64,000 bases of DNA from Gammaproteobacteria bacterium (GCA_018067045.1 JAGPVL010000004.1:1-64000), one strand, 5' to 3'. Shown: positions 47,209-55,613, counted from the first letter of the stretch. Made by a program: numbers and translations. Notes: generated by a model not told the origin, from the sequence alone.

Positions 47209-47901
47209 ATGCAAAAGACTTTTCTTCAAGCTGTTCGCGCGCTGGCCTTTGCCGTCATGACGATTGCGATGATGGCGGGCTGCGCTAGTACGACGCAGCT
47301 TGTTTCCGTGGAAAAAAGCGACGACGCAAAGGCGCCGTATAAAAAAGTGATGGTATTAGCCATTACAGATAATGGTCAAATTCGCCAGGTTATTGAGCAG
47401 GGATTAGCCGCTGAGCTAGAGAGCGCCGGGGTGAGGAATGTGGTTGCGTCTTTATCGATGCCGGGGGGATTAGATAAAGATAAGCCCGAGGCGATTCGCG
47501 CGTTGGCCGAGTCGGCGGTTAAAGAAAATGGTGCTGATGCGGTCTTGGTTGTTTCGTTGTTGAGTGCGGAAGTACGTGAAGATTATGTGCCGCCACAGAA
47601 GGAGATTGCCGCTATGTCGGTAACGCCATATTACATGGGTTACGGGGCATATATCGGTTATAACTATCAAACAATGTACACGCCAGGCTACTTTGTTAAG
47701 GAGCAGGCTTACTATGTTCAGAGTAATTTGTTTGATGTTAGTACCGAGAAGTCGGTGTGGAAGGCGCAGTCAGAAACGATCAATCCGAAAGATGTTCAGT
47801 CAGGCGTTCTGGTTTTTAGTCAGGCGATTATCGGTCAGCTGAAAGCGGACTCGATGGTATCCGGCAGCAAGGCGCCTATGAGCAGAGCGAAGAGCTACTA
47901 A
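47209..47901 (+). CDS. Lipoprotein of unknown function (DUF4136-like)
   Basis: About 230 residues from the ATG at 47209, preceded by GAGGA; an upstream in-frame start at 47149 has no site. The signal peptide ends in the lipobox MMAGC. The body has an alpha/beta pattern with KVMVLAITDNGQIRQVIEQG and NGADAVLVVSLLSAEV, resembling small GNA1162/DUF4136-type lipoproteins, and a Tyr-rich middle segment YYMGYGAYIGYNYQT. No firm family assignment. Confidence 0.6.
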   Translation: MQKTFLQAVRALAFAVMTIAMMAGCASTTQLVSVEKSDDAKAPYKKVMVLAITDNGQIRQVIEQGLAAELESAGVRNVVASLSMPGGLDKDKPEAIRALAESAVKENGADAVLVVSLLSAEVREDYVPPQKEIAAMSVTPYYMGYGAYIGYNYQTMYTPGYFVKEQAYYVQSNLFDVSTEKSVWKAQSETINPKDVQSGVLVFSQAIIGQLKADSMVSGSKAPMSRAKSY

Positions 47902-47960
47902 TCTGGCGTAAGGTATTTTGATAGGGGGCGTGCATGCGAACGGCGTTTGACGAAGACCGC

Positions 47961-48020
47961 ATCGCCTGCAAGCAGGCTCCCACAAGATTTAGCATGGCTT
48001 TTTTGTGGGAGCTTGCTGGC
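47961..48020. repeat. REP-like inverted pair, possible terminator
   Basis: TCGCCTGCAAGCAGGCTCCC and its inverse TGTGGGAGCTTGCTGGCGA flank 17 bases with TTTTTT, so the element can form a long stem. It lies between convergent genes (lipoprotein and acyl-CoA dehydrogenase) and is a fourth locus of the repeat family from the left edge. Confidence 0.75.
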
Positions 48021-48026
48021 GACAAA

Positions 48027-49232
48027 TTACTTCAGTTCTTTTGATGACAAGCCTAGCAGGCGTCTAGCAATAATCAGTTGCTGAATCTGCTGGGTGCCTT
48101 CAAAGATATCCAGAATCTTTGAATCCCTTGCCCATTTCTCCAACAACTCATCTTCGGTGTAACCGAGACTGCCAGCCAGCTCAACACAGCGTAGCGTAAT
48201 GTGATTGCCAACACGGCCCGCCTTCGCTTTCGAGATTGAGGCTTCAAGCGAGTTGGAGTGTTTGTTATCTGCCATCCACGCCGCTTTCATTGCCAGCCAA
48301 TAGGTTGCTTCCCAATCGGCTTCCATGCGATATAACTCAGCCTCAATGGCGGAACAGTTATCAACGGGCTTGTCATAGTTTAGGGCAATATGGTCGGCCA
48401 TCAGTTCTTTAACTCGCTCCAATGACGCGCGGGCGCAGCCAAGGGCAAAGCAGGCAACCAGTGGCCGGGTGTTGTCAAAGGTTTCCATGACGCCGCCAAA
48501 ACCTTTTTTCGTATCAATTTCTGGGTTGCCGAGAAGATTTTCTGCAGCGACACGGCAATCGGTGAAAACGATGGCTGCGGTATCTGATGCGCGAATACCA
48601 AGCTTGTGCTCAAGGCGAGCCAGCTCCATGCCTGGTGTACCCCATTCGACTACAAACGATTTAATCGCGGCACGACCAATGTCCAAATCAAGTGATGCCC
48701 AGACAACGACACAGTCTGCGCGCTCGCCTGAGGTGACAAAGATTTTTTCACCATTGAGTACATAGTGGTCACCATCTTTTTTGGCTGTGGTGCGGATGTT
48801 GGCAGAGTCTGATCCGGTGCCCGGCTCGGTGATTGCCATCGCCGCCCACTTGCCTTCAAAGCGCTTGAGCTGCTCGTCGTTAGCAACTGCTGCGATTGCT
48901 GCGTTACCTAAGCCTTGTCTGGGCATGCCGAGTAGAAATCCAGCGTCGCCATAGCTCAGTTCAAGCGCACCAAGGCAGGTGCTCATGTTGGCGCCATTTT
49001 TGATGGAGCCGTCATTGACAACTTTTCCTTTGCCGGTTTGCGACGCGCCGGCGCTAGATTCCGGGTCGCCTTCGTTGAAACCGTCTAAAACAGAGGCAAG
49101 CATGTCGAGCTCTTTAGGGTGTTGATGTTCAGCACGATCGTATTTACGAGAAATTGGACGGAATACGTTTAACGCTACCTGATGAGCATTATTAATAATG
49201 GGTCCGAATTTTTTTGGGATTTCAATATTCAT
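48027..49232 (-). CDS. Acyl-CoA dehydrogenase
   Basis: A 401-residue flavoenzyme catalysing alpha,beta-dehydrogenation of acyl-CoA. Recognisable parts are MAITEPGTGSDSANI, the ESRRP-like flavin region GFGGVMETFDNTRPLVACFA, RCVELAGSLGY and the C-terminal catalytic glutamate E378 in DIFEGTQQIQQLIIARRLL. It follows the other dehydrogenase gene by 17 nt and probably forms a complex with it. Together they supply the missing oxidation step to the MaoC-FabG-thiolase block of 26-34 kb. Confidence 0.9.
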   Translation of the reverse strand: MNIEIPKKFGPIINNAHQVALNVFRPISRKYDRAEHQHPKELDMLASVLDGFNEGDPESSAGASQTGKGKVVNDGSIKNGANMSTCLGALELSYGDAGFLLGMPRQGLGNAAIAAVANDEQLKRFEGKWAAMAITEPGTGSDSANIRTTAKKDGDHYVLNGEKIFVTSGERADCVVVWASLDLDIGRAAIKSFVVEWGTPGMELARLEHKLGIRASDTAAIVFTDCRVAAENLLGNPEIDTKKGFGGVMETFDNTRPLVACFALGCARASLERVKELMADHIALNYDKPVDNCSAIEAELYRMEADWEATYWLAMKAAWMADNKHSNSLEASISKAKAGRVGNHITLRCVELAGSLGYTEDELLEKWARDSKILDIFEGTQQIQQLIIARRLLGLSSKELK

Positions 49233-49249
49233 TATTTTTTCTCCGCCGA

Positions 49250-50557
49250 TTACAGGTGTAGGCCGCCGAATGCGATGCCGATAATGCGCAGGTCTCTATA
49301 CCAACGCTCGACTGGATATTCATGTGTAAAGCCGTGGCCGCCGAGAAGCTGAACGCCGTCGGTGCCGATCTTCATGGCTTTTTCTTTAACCAAGGTGCGG
49401 GCCATGTGTGCTTCGCGCTGGAATGATTTTCCTTGCTCCGCACGACAGGCTGCACGCCATGTCAGTAGGCGCATGCTGTCGAGTTCAATGGCCATATCGG
49501 CAATGATAAAGGCGACGGCTTGGCGGTGACTGATTGGCTCGCCAAAGGCGATGCGATCGTTGCAGTAGGGAATGACATAATCGAGTACAGCCTGACAGGT
49601 GCCGACGGCCATTGCACACCAAGCCAGCGTGCCGAGATCGATAAACTCACGATAATTAAAATCATTGGCGCCGAGTTTGTTGCTGTCCGCAACGCTAACG
49701 TTGTCGAGCGTTAATGGACGCATAGCGGCAGCTCGAACGCCCATGCCAGGGTCGTTGCCGCAGTGGAGGCCTTTGCTGCCGCCCTCAACAATAAACACCG
49801 CTGGGCCGTCATCTGTCATGGCAGCAACAAGAAAAAGTTCAGCTTCGGCAGCAAGGGGAACGAGTGATTTTTTGCCGTTCAGAATCCAGTTGTTGCCGTT
49901 CTTGACAGCCGTGGTGGCCAGCTGCATCGGATCAAATAGGACGTGCGGTTCGGTCACGGCAATCGTGGCGGCCGGCGCGTGATCGTCTGCAAAGGCAGGC
50001 AAATATTTCGATTGTTGCTCTGCGGAGCCCCAGCGTGTGAGGGCATTAGCAACACTCATTGGGGCGAGTATGGCAATGGCTTGGCCCATGTCGCCGTGGG
50101 CAAGGTCTTCAGCGAGCAGCGCGGTGGTGACGGCGCTACGCTCTGATGCTGCGCCGCCAAGCGCTTCCGGTACGGCAAAGAGATTTAGGCCCAGTTCTTG
50201 TGCGGCGCTAATTGTGTCAGCTGACGTCGCATGCAATCTATTCGCTTCTTCGGCTTTGCCACGCAGTACGTCACGGGCAAATCCCTGTACTGATTCGCGA
50301 ATCATTTGTTGTTCTTCAGTGATACTTAAATCAAACAACAAAGTGGTTTCGCCGGGCGCGTTAAGTCGCTGCGGCTTGTCGAGTTTTTGTTTTGCCTTAA
50401 ACGTGCGAGCAGTCGTGGTAATGATTTGAAAGCCCGTGCGCGTAAGGGTGTAAGCGAGACGCTCCACTAATTTACGCAGCCCTACTTTATCGAGTACATC
50501 AGAGCTGGCAAGTCTGTTTAATGCATTCAATGCATAACCGACGGCATCTTTGGCCAT
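49250..50557 (-). CDS. Acyl-CoA dehydrogenase-like protein without the canonical glutamate
   Basis: A 435-residue acyl-CoA dehydrogenase homologue with a 75-residue N-terminal extension (a Lys/Thr-rich helix, TLTRTGFQIITTTART) before the usual domain, which begins near DLSITEEQQMIRESV. Motifs include TIAVTEPHVLFDP, an LNGKKSLVPLA strand and VQLLGGHGFTHEYPVERWYRD. At the position where its neighbour has FEGT the sequence is FGGL (Gly431), and it ends just after. So it either uses a glutamate elsewhere or is a non-catalytic partner in a heteromeric enzyme. It is first in the pair operon. Confidence 0.85.
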   Translation of the reverse strand: MAKDAVGYALNALNRLASSDVLDKVGLRKLVERLAYTLTRTGFQIITTTARTFKAKQKLDKPQRLNAPGETTLLFDLSITEEQQMIRESVQGFARDVLRGKAEEANRLHATSADTISAAQELGLNLFAVPEALGGAASERSAVTTALLAEDLAHGDMGQAIAILAPMSVANALTRWGSAEQQSKYLPAFADDHAPAATIAVTEPHVLFDPMQLATTAVKNGNNWILNGKKSLVPLAAEAELFLVAAMTDDGPAVFIVEGGSKGLHCGNDPGMGVRAAAMRPLTLDNVSVADSNKLGANDFNYREFIDLGTLAWCAMAVGTCQAVLDYVIPYCNDRIAFGEPISHRQAVAFIIADMAIELDSMRLLTWRAACRAEQGKSFQREAHMARTLVKEKAMKIGTDGVQLLGGHGFTHEYPVERWYRDLRIIGIAFGGLHL

Positions 50558-50581
50558 AACAATGTGGTCCTTTAAAGTTGG

Positions 50582-50595
50582 CGAAAACGTTTTCG
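50582..50595. promoter_or_regulatory. Perfect 14-bp palindrome, candidate operator
   Basis: CGAAAACGTTTTCG lies 25 bp upstream of the acyl-CoA dehydrogenase start codon. The core AAAACGTTTT is typical of sites for LacI-like or TetR-like repressors. No cognate regulator gene lies next to it. Confidence 0.4.
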
Positions 50596-50853
50596 TAAGC
50601 GTGTTGTTAACGTTACGGTAAACGCAGTCGCATGGGGGGCGATGAGCTGCTGGTTTGCAGAGGCATTACCCTAGTAGTGATTCGATTATGCGTGTTCGTT
50701 GAGTAACTAGCTTGACCGAAGTGCCATGTGGCAGTGTCGGCGGAGCAACTGGATATCATAGGAGTGGGCAAGAAAGCGGCAAAGCTGAATCTATGACAGT
50801 GATGACATAACGGTGAAAAGTGCGGAGAGCGATTGTGAGGAAGGGCGGTGTTG

Positions 50854-50881
50854 GCGTGGCGTATTGCTAAATACGCCACGC
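50854..50881 (-). terminator. Hairpin after the cupredoxin gene
   Basis: GCGTGGCGTATT and AATACGCCACGC pair perfectly around GCTA, about 13 bp past the stop of the minus-strand gene. No clear U-run follows, so termination is uncertain. Confidence 0.5.
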
Positions 50882-50893
50882 GTTAGTTGGGTT

Positions 50894-52039
50894 TTATTCG
50901 CAGTCGAGTGTCGGCGGATTAACCGTGAAGTGGGCATAAATCCCCGCTTCGGCAAGGCCCTCTCCGGCAGCTGAAAAAGCATGGGGTCCTGTCTTCGTCG
51001 GCGAGAAGTCGGCGACGCTGATAGTGCTGACAGGGGTGCTGATGGTGGTCGTACGATGGCCATCTCGCAACAATGTGCTGTCAGTAAGCTCTAGACCTAG
51101 GTCGGCTGGCTGTGAACTTAAGCGAAGGTGATAAAGACGTACCTTCTCACATGCGTTCATATCTAACGGAGGAAGGGTGTCATGCATATAGCCGTTGATA
51201 TTGGCCATCATGTTGCTCGCGTAATAGCGTTCGCCTTTTCGCTCAGGATTATTGTTTTTTAAACGTCGCAAATTGTCCGATGCATGCCAGCTAATATTTT
51301 CGTTAGACAGCGCGGTGAGCAGAACAAATTCACGATCAACGTCGAGTGGTGGGCCGTTGCGACGGCCAAGGCCACGACGGCTGACAATCACCGCGCCGAC
51401 AAGGCCAGAGTGCATATCTTTTTCTTTGGAGACATTGCTAAAGTACTGCCACGCGACAGAGCTTTTGTCGGCGGGGCCTGGGCCCGACTCCGGTTCGATA
51501 TTCCATCGTAGTGTTCTGGTTTCGCTCGGCTCGATTGCCGCTGTAATCGTTTTTTTGTCCGAGTTATTTTTATTTTCGGTGCTGAGCCCTTGAATCGTCA
51601 TGGTGTATGGGCGTGCGGCATTGTTGCGTAAAACAACGTTGAGTGTGTCGCCGACTTGAACGCGCAATGTTGGGCCCAGTATTCCCTGTGCTGCTGGCTG
51701 TGGCGATACTGTAGTAAAGCTTTCATCGGTGTAGCCGCGATAAATAACTTTCCGGTAGCCGGTGCCGACGCGGTTGGCCGAAGAGTTGGTGGACGTGCGC
51801 TGAGACTTATCTAATGCCACGGCCGGTTGATCGGTCGAGGGGAAATACTCCCATTCGATTTCTTCAATCGCAATGAAGTAAGTTTGCGTGGCAGCGAGCG
51901 CGTTGGTGCTGACCAGCAATGAGGCGAATAAAGCACTGTAAGCAAGAATGTTATTGAGTCGGACGCTGCTGAATATGGCGCTCGATGAGCATGCGGCACG
52001 CCCTAAGGTTTTAGAGAGTGTTCTAAGGGAGATATCCAT
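50894..52039 (-). CDS. Ceruloplasmin/factor V A-domain-like cupredoxin protein
   Basis: A 381-residue exported protein (long signal peptide ending in STNALAA near residue 50). The rest reads as two cupredoxin domains in the style of ceruloplasmin, hephaestin and coagulation factor V/VIII A domains: YFIAIEEIEWEYFP, the VIYRGYTDESF strand, GILGPTLRVQVGDTLNVVL, the DMHSGLVGAVIVSRRG segment and the second-domain NGYMHDTLPPLDMNACEK. The usual copper ligands are not where expected: the HxH-type position reads YTMTIQG and the WYHSH-type position reads WQYFSNVS. So it is probably a non-copper structural homologue. Transcribed with no clear partner. Confidence 0.65.
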   Translation of the reverse strand: MDISLRTLSKTLGRAACSSSAIFSSVRLNNILAYSALFASLLVSTNALAATQTYFIAIEEIEWEYFPSTDQPAVALDKSQRTSTNSSANRVGTGYRKVIYRGYTDESFTTVSPQPAAQGILGPTLRVQVGDTLNVVLRNNAARPYTMTIQGLSTENKNNSDKKTITAAIEPSETRTLRWNIEPESGPGPADKSSVAWQYFSNVSKEKDMHSGLVGAVIVSRRGLGRRNGPPLDVDREFVLLTALSNENISWHASDNLRRLKNNNPERKGERYYASNMMANINGYMHDTLPPLDMNACEKVRLYHLRLSSQPADLGLELTDSTLLRDGHRTTTISTPVSTISVADFSPTKTGPHAFSAAGEGLAEAGIYAHFTVNPPTLDCE

Positions 52040-52088
52040 ATTTGGTCAGACCGTGTCAGAAAAGTGCGGTGTTAGTGTGCAGTGGATG

Positions 52089-52116
52089 ACAACAGGCGGC
52101 AAGTGCCGCCTGTTGT
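52089..52116 (-). terminator. Stem-loop after the OmpA-type porin gene
   Basis: ACAACAGGCGGC pairs perfectly with GCCGCCTGTTGT around AAGT, between the porin stop (52156) and the cupredoxin gene start. No U-run follows, so it may be only a partial terminator. Confidence 0.5.
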
Positions 52117-52155
52117 GGTATGTGACGTCACCGTAGAGATGACGACGGGGAGGTC

Positions 52156-53358
52156 TTAGTTGCTGTTTGAGAGGAGGACTTCCACGCGACGGTTCTTGCG
52201 CTGGCCATCAGCAGTACTGTTGTCGGCAATAGGTGATTCCTCGCCTTTACCCACAGCGGTGATGCGTGCTGCATCAATGCCGAAGCGATCGATAAGGACC
52301 TGTTTGACGCCGTCAGCGCGTTGCTGTGACAGTCGTTTGTTGTAGGCCGCTGAACCACTGCTGTCGGTATAGCCTTCGAGCGTTAATTGCGCATCGGGAT
52401 ATTGATACAGCTTTTCCGACAGGGTTTCGATCTGCTTGACGGAATCATCTGCTACGTTGGCCGTATTGTGGGCAAACTCGATATAGAGGGTTTCGCGCAC
52501 AGTGTTTTGCAGCATTTCTTTGCAGCCTTGCGCATCGACCTTGACACGGGCAGCTGAGCCGGGGCATTGATCAAGGCTGTCGCTAACGCCGTCATTATCG
52601 CTGTCGATTTCGCAGCCATTGGTGTCGACACTTGCGCCGGCAGCCGTTTCTGGGCATTGATCTATGCCATCACTGATGCCGTCGCCATCTTTATCACCGA
52701 ATACGGTCGCTGTTGTGACGTCTTGTACTGCGGTCTTCTGGGCAGTGGCTTCACTTGTTGTTTCGGTGCCATTGCTTTTATTGGTGTCGCCGCCGAACAA
52801 AAAGTTAAGCGCGACATAGGCTTCTGCATCCCATCGCTCACTATCAAGGCTATAGAGAGGGCGAGCACCAAAATCGATTAACCAGTGCGGGCGCAATCTT
52901 TGTTGTAGACCAAATTCGGCGCCGATAAGGGTGTCGTTCCTTTCTTTGTCAACGTCAATGACGTAATCGGCAATGGCGGCGCCCATATAAGGTTCGAAAC
53001 CAAGTAGTGAGGTGTCGCTAAAATGGTAGCGAGCGCTGGCAATAATATTGCTTAAGTCGCCTTCGAAGTTATCGGTCGTTGAGCTAAAGCTATTTCGTTC
53101 CCACCAAAGCTGGAGCGACCATGATGGATTAAAACGATAGCCAGCCTGGATGCCTGGCAAGGTGGTGTCGTCAGGCTTGTCGTTATCGCTGGCGCTATTG
53201 ATGTCGGAAAAATATTGGCTGGCATGTGCACCAAAATAGAAGAAACGCTCGGGCATTTCTTCGGCAGCGCTGGCGGTGGCCGAGAAGGTACTAGTCAGCA
53301 CCGTTAGCGCAATAGCGCTGTTAAGGGCAGAGCGGGAGAGCGTCGAGCGTTTCATCAT
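52156..53358 (-). CDS. OmpA-family outer-membrane protein with thrombospondin type-3 repeats
   Basis: A 400-residue outer-membrane protein. Signal peptide to about residue 31 (SATASAA), then an N-terminal beta barrel of alternating aromatic strands (about 35-210), then two calcium-binding type-3 repeats (DKDGDGISDGIDQCPETAAG, DSDNDGVSDSLDQCPGSA) with paired Cys, and an OmpA peptidoglycan-binding domain (about 285-400: TLYIEFAHNTANV, LTLEGYTDSSGSAAYNKRLS, NRRVEVLL). This OprF-like arrangement anchors the outer membrane to peptidoglycan. The upstream 313 bp should hold its promoter. Confidence 0.9.
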   Translation of the reverse strand: MMKRSTLSRSALNSAIALTVLTSTFSATASAAEEMPERFFYFGAHASQYFSDINSASDNDKPDDTTLPGIQAGYRFNPSWSLQLWWERNSFSSTTDNFEGDLSNIIASARYHFSDTSLLGFEPYMGAAIADYVIDVDKERNDTLIGAEFGLQQRLRPHWLIDFGARPLYSLDSERWDAEAYVALNFLFGGDTNKSNGTETTSEATAQKTAVQDVTTATVFGDKDGDGISDGIDQCPETAAGASVDTNGCEIDSDNDGVSDSLDQCPGSAARVKVDAQGCKEMLQNTVRETLYIEFAHNTANVADDSVKQIETLSEKLYQYPDAQLTLEGYTDSSGSAAYNKRLSQQRADGVKQVLIDRFGIDAARITAVGKGEESPIADNSTADGQRKNRRVEVLLSNSN

Positions 53359-53671
53359 TGCATCCTTGTGGCTAATCGTAAGCCGTGCGACCCGAGCGGT
53401 CGACCACGGAAGTTCAAACGGTTTGATTAAAAAGGGTAGTGTGCGATAAGCGTGCTCTGAATGTAAGACGCGAAGTGTGATGGTTTAGGGTATTTAACAA
53501 TTATGTTTCAAACTTGAATGTGATGCTGAAAGTAAGCGAGCCTCTTGCAGAGATTTTCGTAGTTCTTTCTTGTGAGTATTCCGCATACCTATTGAGTATT
53601 AAATGGAATGCTAAGCCCGGAATGAATGCCGCAGCTGAGTTTGCGGGCGAAGATACGTGTTGGTCGGAAAA
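53359..53671. other. Upstream region of the OmpA-type gene
   Basis: 313 bp without a supported ORF, flanked on both sides by minus-strand genes. It must carry the porin promoter, but I see no convincing -35/-10 pair, palindrome or repeat. Confidence 0.4.
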
Positions 53672-54700
53672 TTAGTGCGTTGAAATGGGTGCGCTCAGCC
53701 CATTAAGCAAAGTTTGCAATACAATTTTGAGCATGCCCAGTACAGGGATGACCAAAATCATTGCAGGAATACCGCCAACATGACCTGCAACGACTACTGC
53801 GACCATGGCGACGCCAGGGTGTAAATTAACAGTGCCGGCCAGTAGAAATGGCACCGTAATCAGATTGTCGAAACCAAAACCAATGGACAGGACGATAATA
53901 ATTTCGATGATTGAGGCGGCCTGAAATTCTGGCGCGGATAGCAGCATAACCAGTGGCGCCCCCATGGCAAGAATGGGACCTAAATAGGGGACCAGTCCAG
54001 CAATACCGGTGAGACCGCCAAGCAGAATAGGGGATGGAAACCCGGCTAACCAAAAGCCAGTTGATGTAATGGCCGCAAGAATTAATCCTTGCCACATAAG
54101 TCCGCGGAGATAGGCCTGCATACGTGTGCTAACACCGAAGTACATAATCCAGCCGAGTTCAAATTGATTGTTCGGCAAAAGATTAAGAGCACTATCTCGC
54201 CAGCGGCGGTAATCGCGTAATAGAAAATACGCGAGCGGAGGGACTAGGGCGAGGTTAACGGCGAGGTTTGCGAAAATACCACCAGACTCAAGGAGTTTGT
54301 CCGTTTTTAGCATGGCATTGAGATCGAGCACTTGTGTTTGCTCTGCCAGTCGCAAGCGTATCCCTAGTACTGTTTCTAAATGCGCCTCGAATTGGAATAG
54401 CGCCAGTGCCGCACTTTGCTGTAAATGTTCTAAATCGTTGGCGAGGTTGGGCAGGTACTCGCGTAGCAGGTTGACGGAGTAGGTTGCTGCATAAATAAGG
54501 ATTAATAGTGGCGGCAGCAACGATAGTAAGATGGCGCGATTACGACCGACGCCTCTGGCTTGCAAAGCGCTGGTGGCGGGCGCGAGCAGTAAATAAAACA
54601 CGACGCTGATCAGTATCGCGAGCCAAATCGGGGCAAGAATCCAGCCCAGCAGCATGAGCGCGACCACCACGAGGACAAGTTTGGGGAGCCATGCTTTCAT
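53672..54700 (-). CDS. AI-2E/PerM-family permease
   Basis: A 342-residue integral membrane protein with the family layout: hydrophobic helices at 8-60, a soluble helical stretch (about 65-130, EYLPNLANDLEHLQQSA) and a C-terminal helix bundle (about 150-335). It includes the motifs GLVPYLGPILAMG and VVVAGHVGGIPAMILVIPVLGM. Members export or import small molecules (AI-2, sodium/proton) and the substrate is not obvious. Its start overlaps the upstream cyclic-nucleotide-binding protein gene by 4 nt. Confidence 0.87.
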   Translation of the reverse strand: MKAWLPKLVLVVVALMLLGWILAPIWLAILISVVFYLLLAPATSALQARGVGRNRAILLSLLPPLLILIYAATYSVNLLREYLPNLANDLEHLQQSAALALFQFEAHLETVLGIRLRLAEQTQVLDLNAMLKTDKLLESGGIFANLAVNLALVPPLAYFLLRDYRRWRDSALNLLPNNQFELGWIMYFGVSTRMQAYLRGLMWQGLILAAITSTGFWLAGFPSPILLGGLTGIAGLVPYLGPILAMGAPLVMLLSAPEFQAASIIEIIIVLSIGFGFDNLITVPFLLAGTVNLHPGVAMVAVVVAGHVGGIPAMILVIPVLGMLKIVLQTLLNGLSAPISTH

Positions 54701-55296
54701 GTCAGAGTCTCGTGGCTCTTTGTCTTGGTTTTTACATCAGCATGGATACCGGTATTGACGGGCGCTTCGACGACAGCTTTGGCTAAGGTATTGTCAGGGG
54801 CACTGGCAGAGGTATCGGTATCATCGTCATGATTGCGCTTTTTCAGTCGAGCCAGCAGGAGCTGGGCTAAATTTGTCATGATACCTAAGCCAGCCTGAGG
54901 GCGATGACGCACAAACTCTTCAAATTGATAACGGACCAGTAGTGAAATAACGCTGCCAGGCTCAGCAATCGCACTGGCGGAGCGGGGAGTTTCATCCAGC
55001 AATGCTGCCTCGCCGAAGAACTCTCCCGCCTCGAGCCGTGCAATATCGTGCTCACCTGATCGAATAATGACGGCTCCCTTAATGATTAGTGCCGCCGCGA
55101 CGGCACTGTCGCCTTCACGAAAGACGAATTCGCCGCCTTGGTATTGACGCACATGGGTGAGGCGCGTGAGCTGAGCGCTAACGCGGCCAGGCACACCTTC
55201 GAGCAGAGGGGTGGCCCGCCAAGCGTTGAGCACCTGTGTGGCCAGCGAGGCTCGTCGGAAGGGGTTTGTCCATATATGTCGCTGTGTTTCCGTCAC
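54697..55296 (-). CDS. Cyclic-nucleotide-binding domain protein without DNA-binding domain
   Basis: A 199-residue protein with one CRP-like cNMP-binding barrel (about 45-160), seen in YQGGEFVFREGDSAVAAALIIKG and the phosphate-binding-cassette region GEFFGEAALLDETPRSASA. The phosphate-binding Arg-Ser-Ala pattern is intact. No helix-turn-helix follows; the C-terminal tail is hydrophilic (HDDDTDTSASAP). It overlaps genes on both sides by 4 nt, so it belongs to a three-gene operon with the CDGSH protein and the permease, and may gate or regulate the permease (inference). Confidence 0.85.
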   Translation of the reverse strand: MTETQRHIWTNPFRRASLATQVLNAWRATPLLEGVPGRVSAQLTRLTHVRQYQGGEFVFREGDSAVAAALIIKGAVIIRSGEHDIARLEAGEFFGEAALLDETPRSASAIAEPGSVISLLVRYQFEEFVRHRPQAGLGIMTNLAQLLLARLKKRNHDDDTDTSASAPDNTLAKAVVEAPVNTGIHADVKTKTKSHETLT

Positions 55297-55613
55297 CGAG
55301 GAGCCCTGTTGGTTAGTTTGATATGACTGCCGTCGCAGATGGGGAGCTTTGCAGACTGCTTGCAGCCACAGAAAAAGACTATCTGATCTCGGCCAGCAAC
55401 GTAAGTGATCGCTTCGGGAAAATCAGCAGGCGCCTTTTCGTGAGGGGCCGAGACGTTAATGCTTGAGGCGCTTAAATGCGAGTCACTATGGTCGGCGCAC
55501 GTCCGGTTGCAGTATGGCTGCGTATCGCTGCGGCCGCAGGCACAGAATAAATAGCGTTGCCCTTTTTTGACTTCCATTGGGTACGGTAGCGTCGATGCGA
55601 CGTTGGCGGTCAT
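55293..55613 (-). CDS. Two-motif CDGSH iron-sulfur protein
   Basis: A 106-residue MitoNEET-type protein with two CDGSH-like 2Fe-2S sites. The second is canonical: CGCKQSAKLPICDGSH (C82, C84, C93, H97). The first, CACGRSDTQPYCNRTC, has Cys39 instead of the usual His ligand and lacks the DG of CDG (C24, C26, C35, C39). Bacterial two-site members are commonly found, but the all-Cys first site is unusual. It is the first gene of an overlapping operon with a cyclic-nucleotide-binding protein and an AI-2E-family permease. Confidence 0.85.
   Translation of the reverse strand: MTANVASTLPYPMEVKKGQRYLFCACGRSDTQPYCNRTCADHSDSHLSASSINVSAPHEKAPADFPEAITYVAGRDQIVFFCGCKQSAKLPICDGSHIKLTNRAPR

Larger units (their letters stand above)
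50558..50893. other. Intergenic region with a palindrome and a hairpin
   Basis: 336 bp upstream of the dehydrogenase pair (minus strand) and downstream of the cupredoxin gene. It holds the perfect 14-bp palindrome CGAAAACGTTTTCG at 50582-50595, about 25 bp from the dehydrogenase start, and a 12-bp hairpin at 50854-50881. No ORF is supported. Confidence 0.5.

Noticed and set aside
54297-54482. Small plus-strand ORFs inside the AI-2E permease gene
   Set aside because: Antisense shadows of a conserved membrane protein gene.
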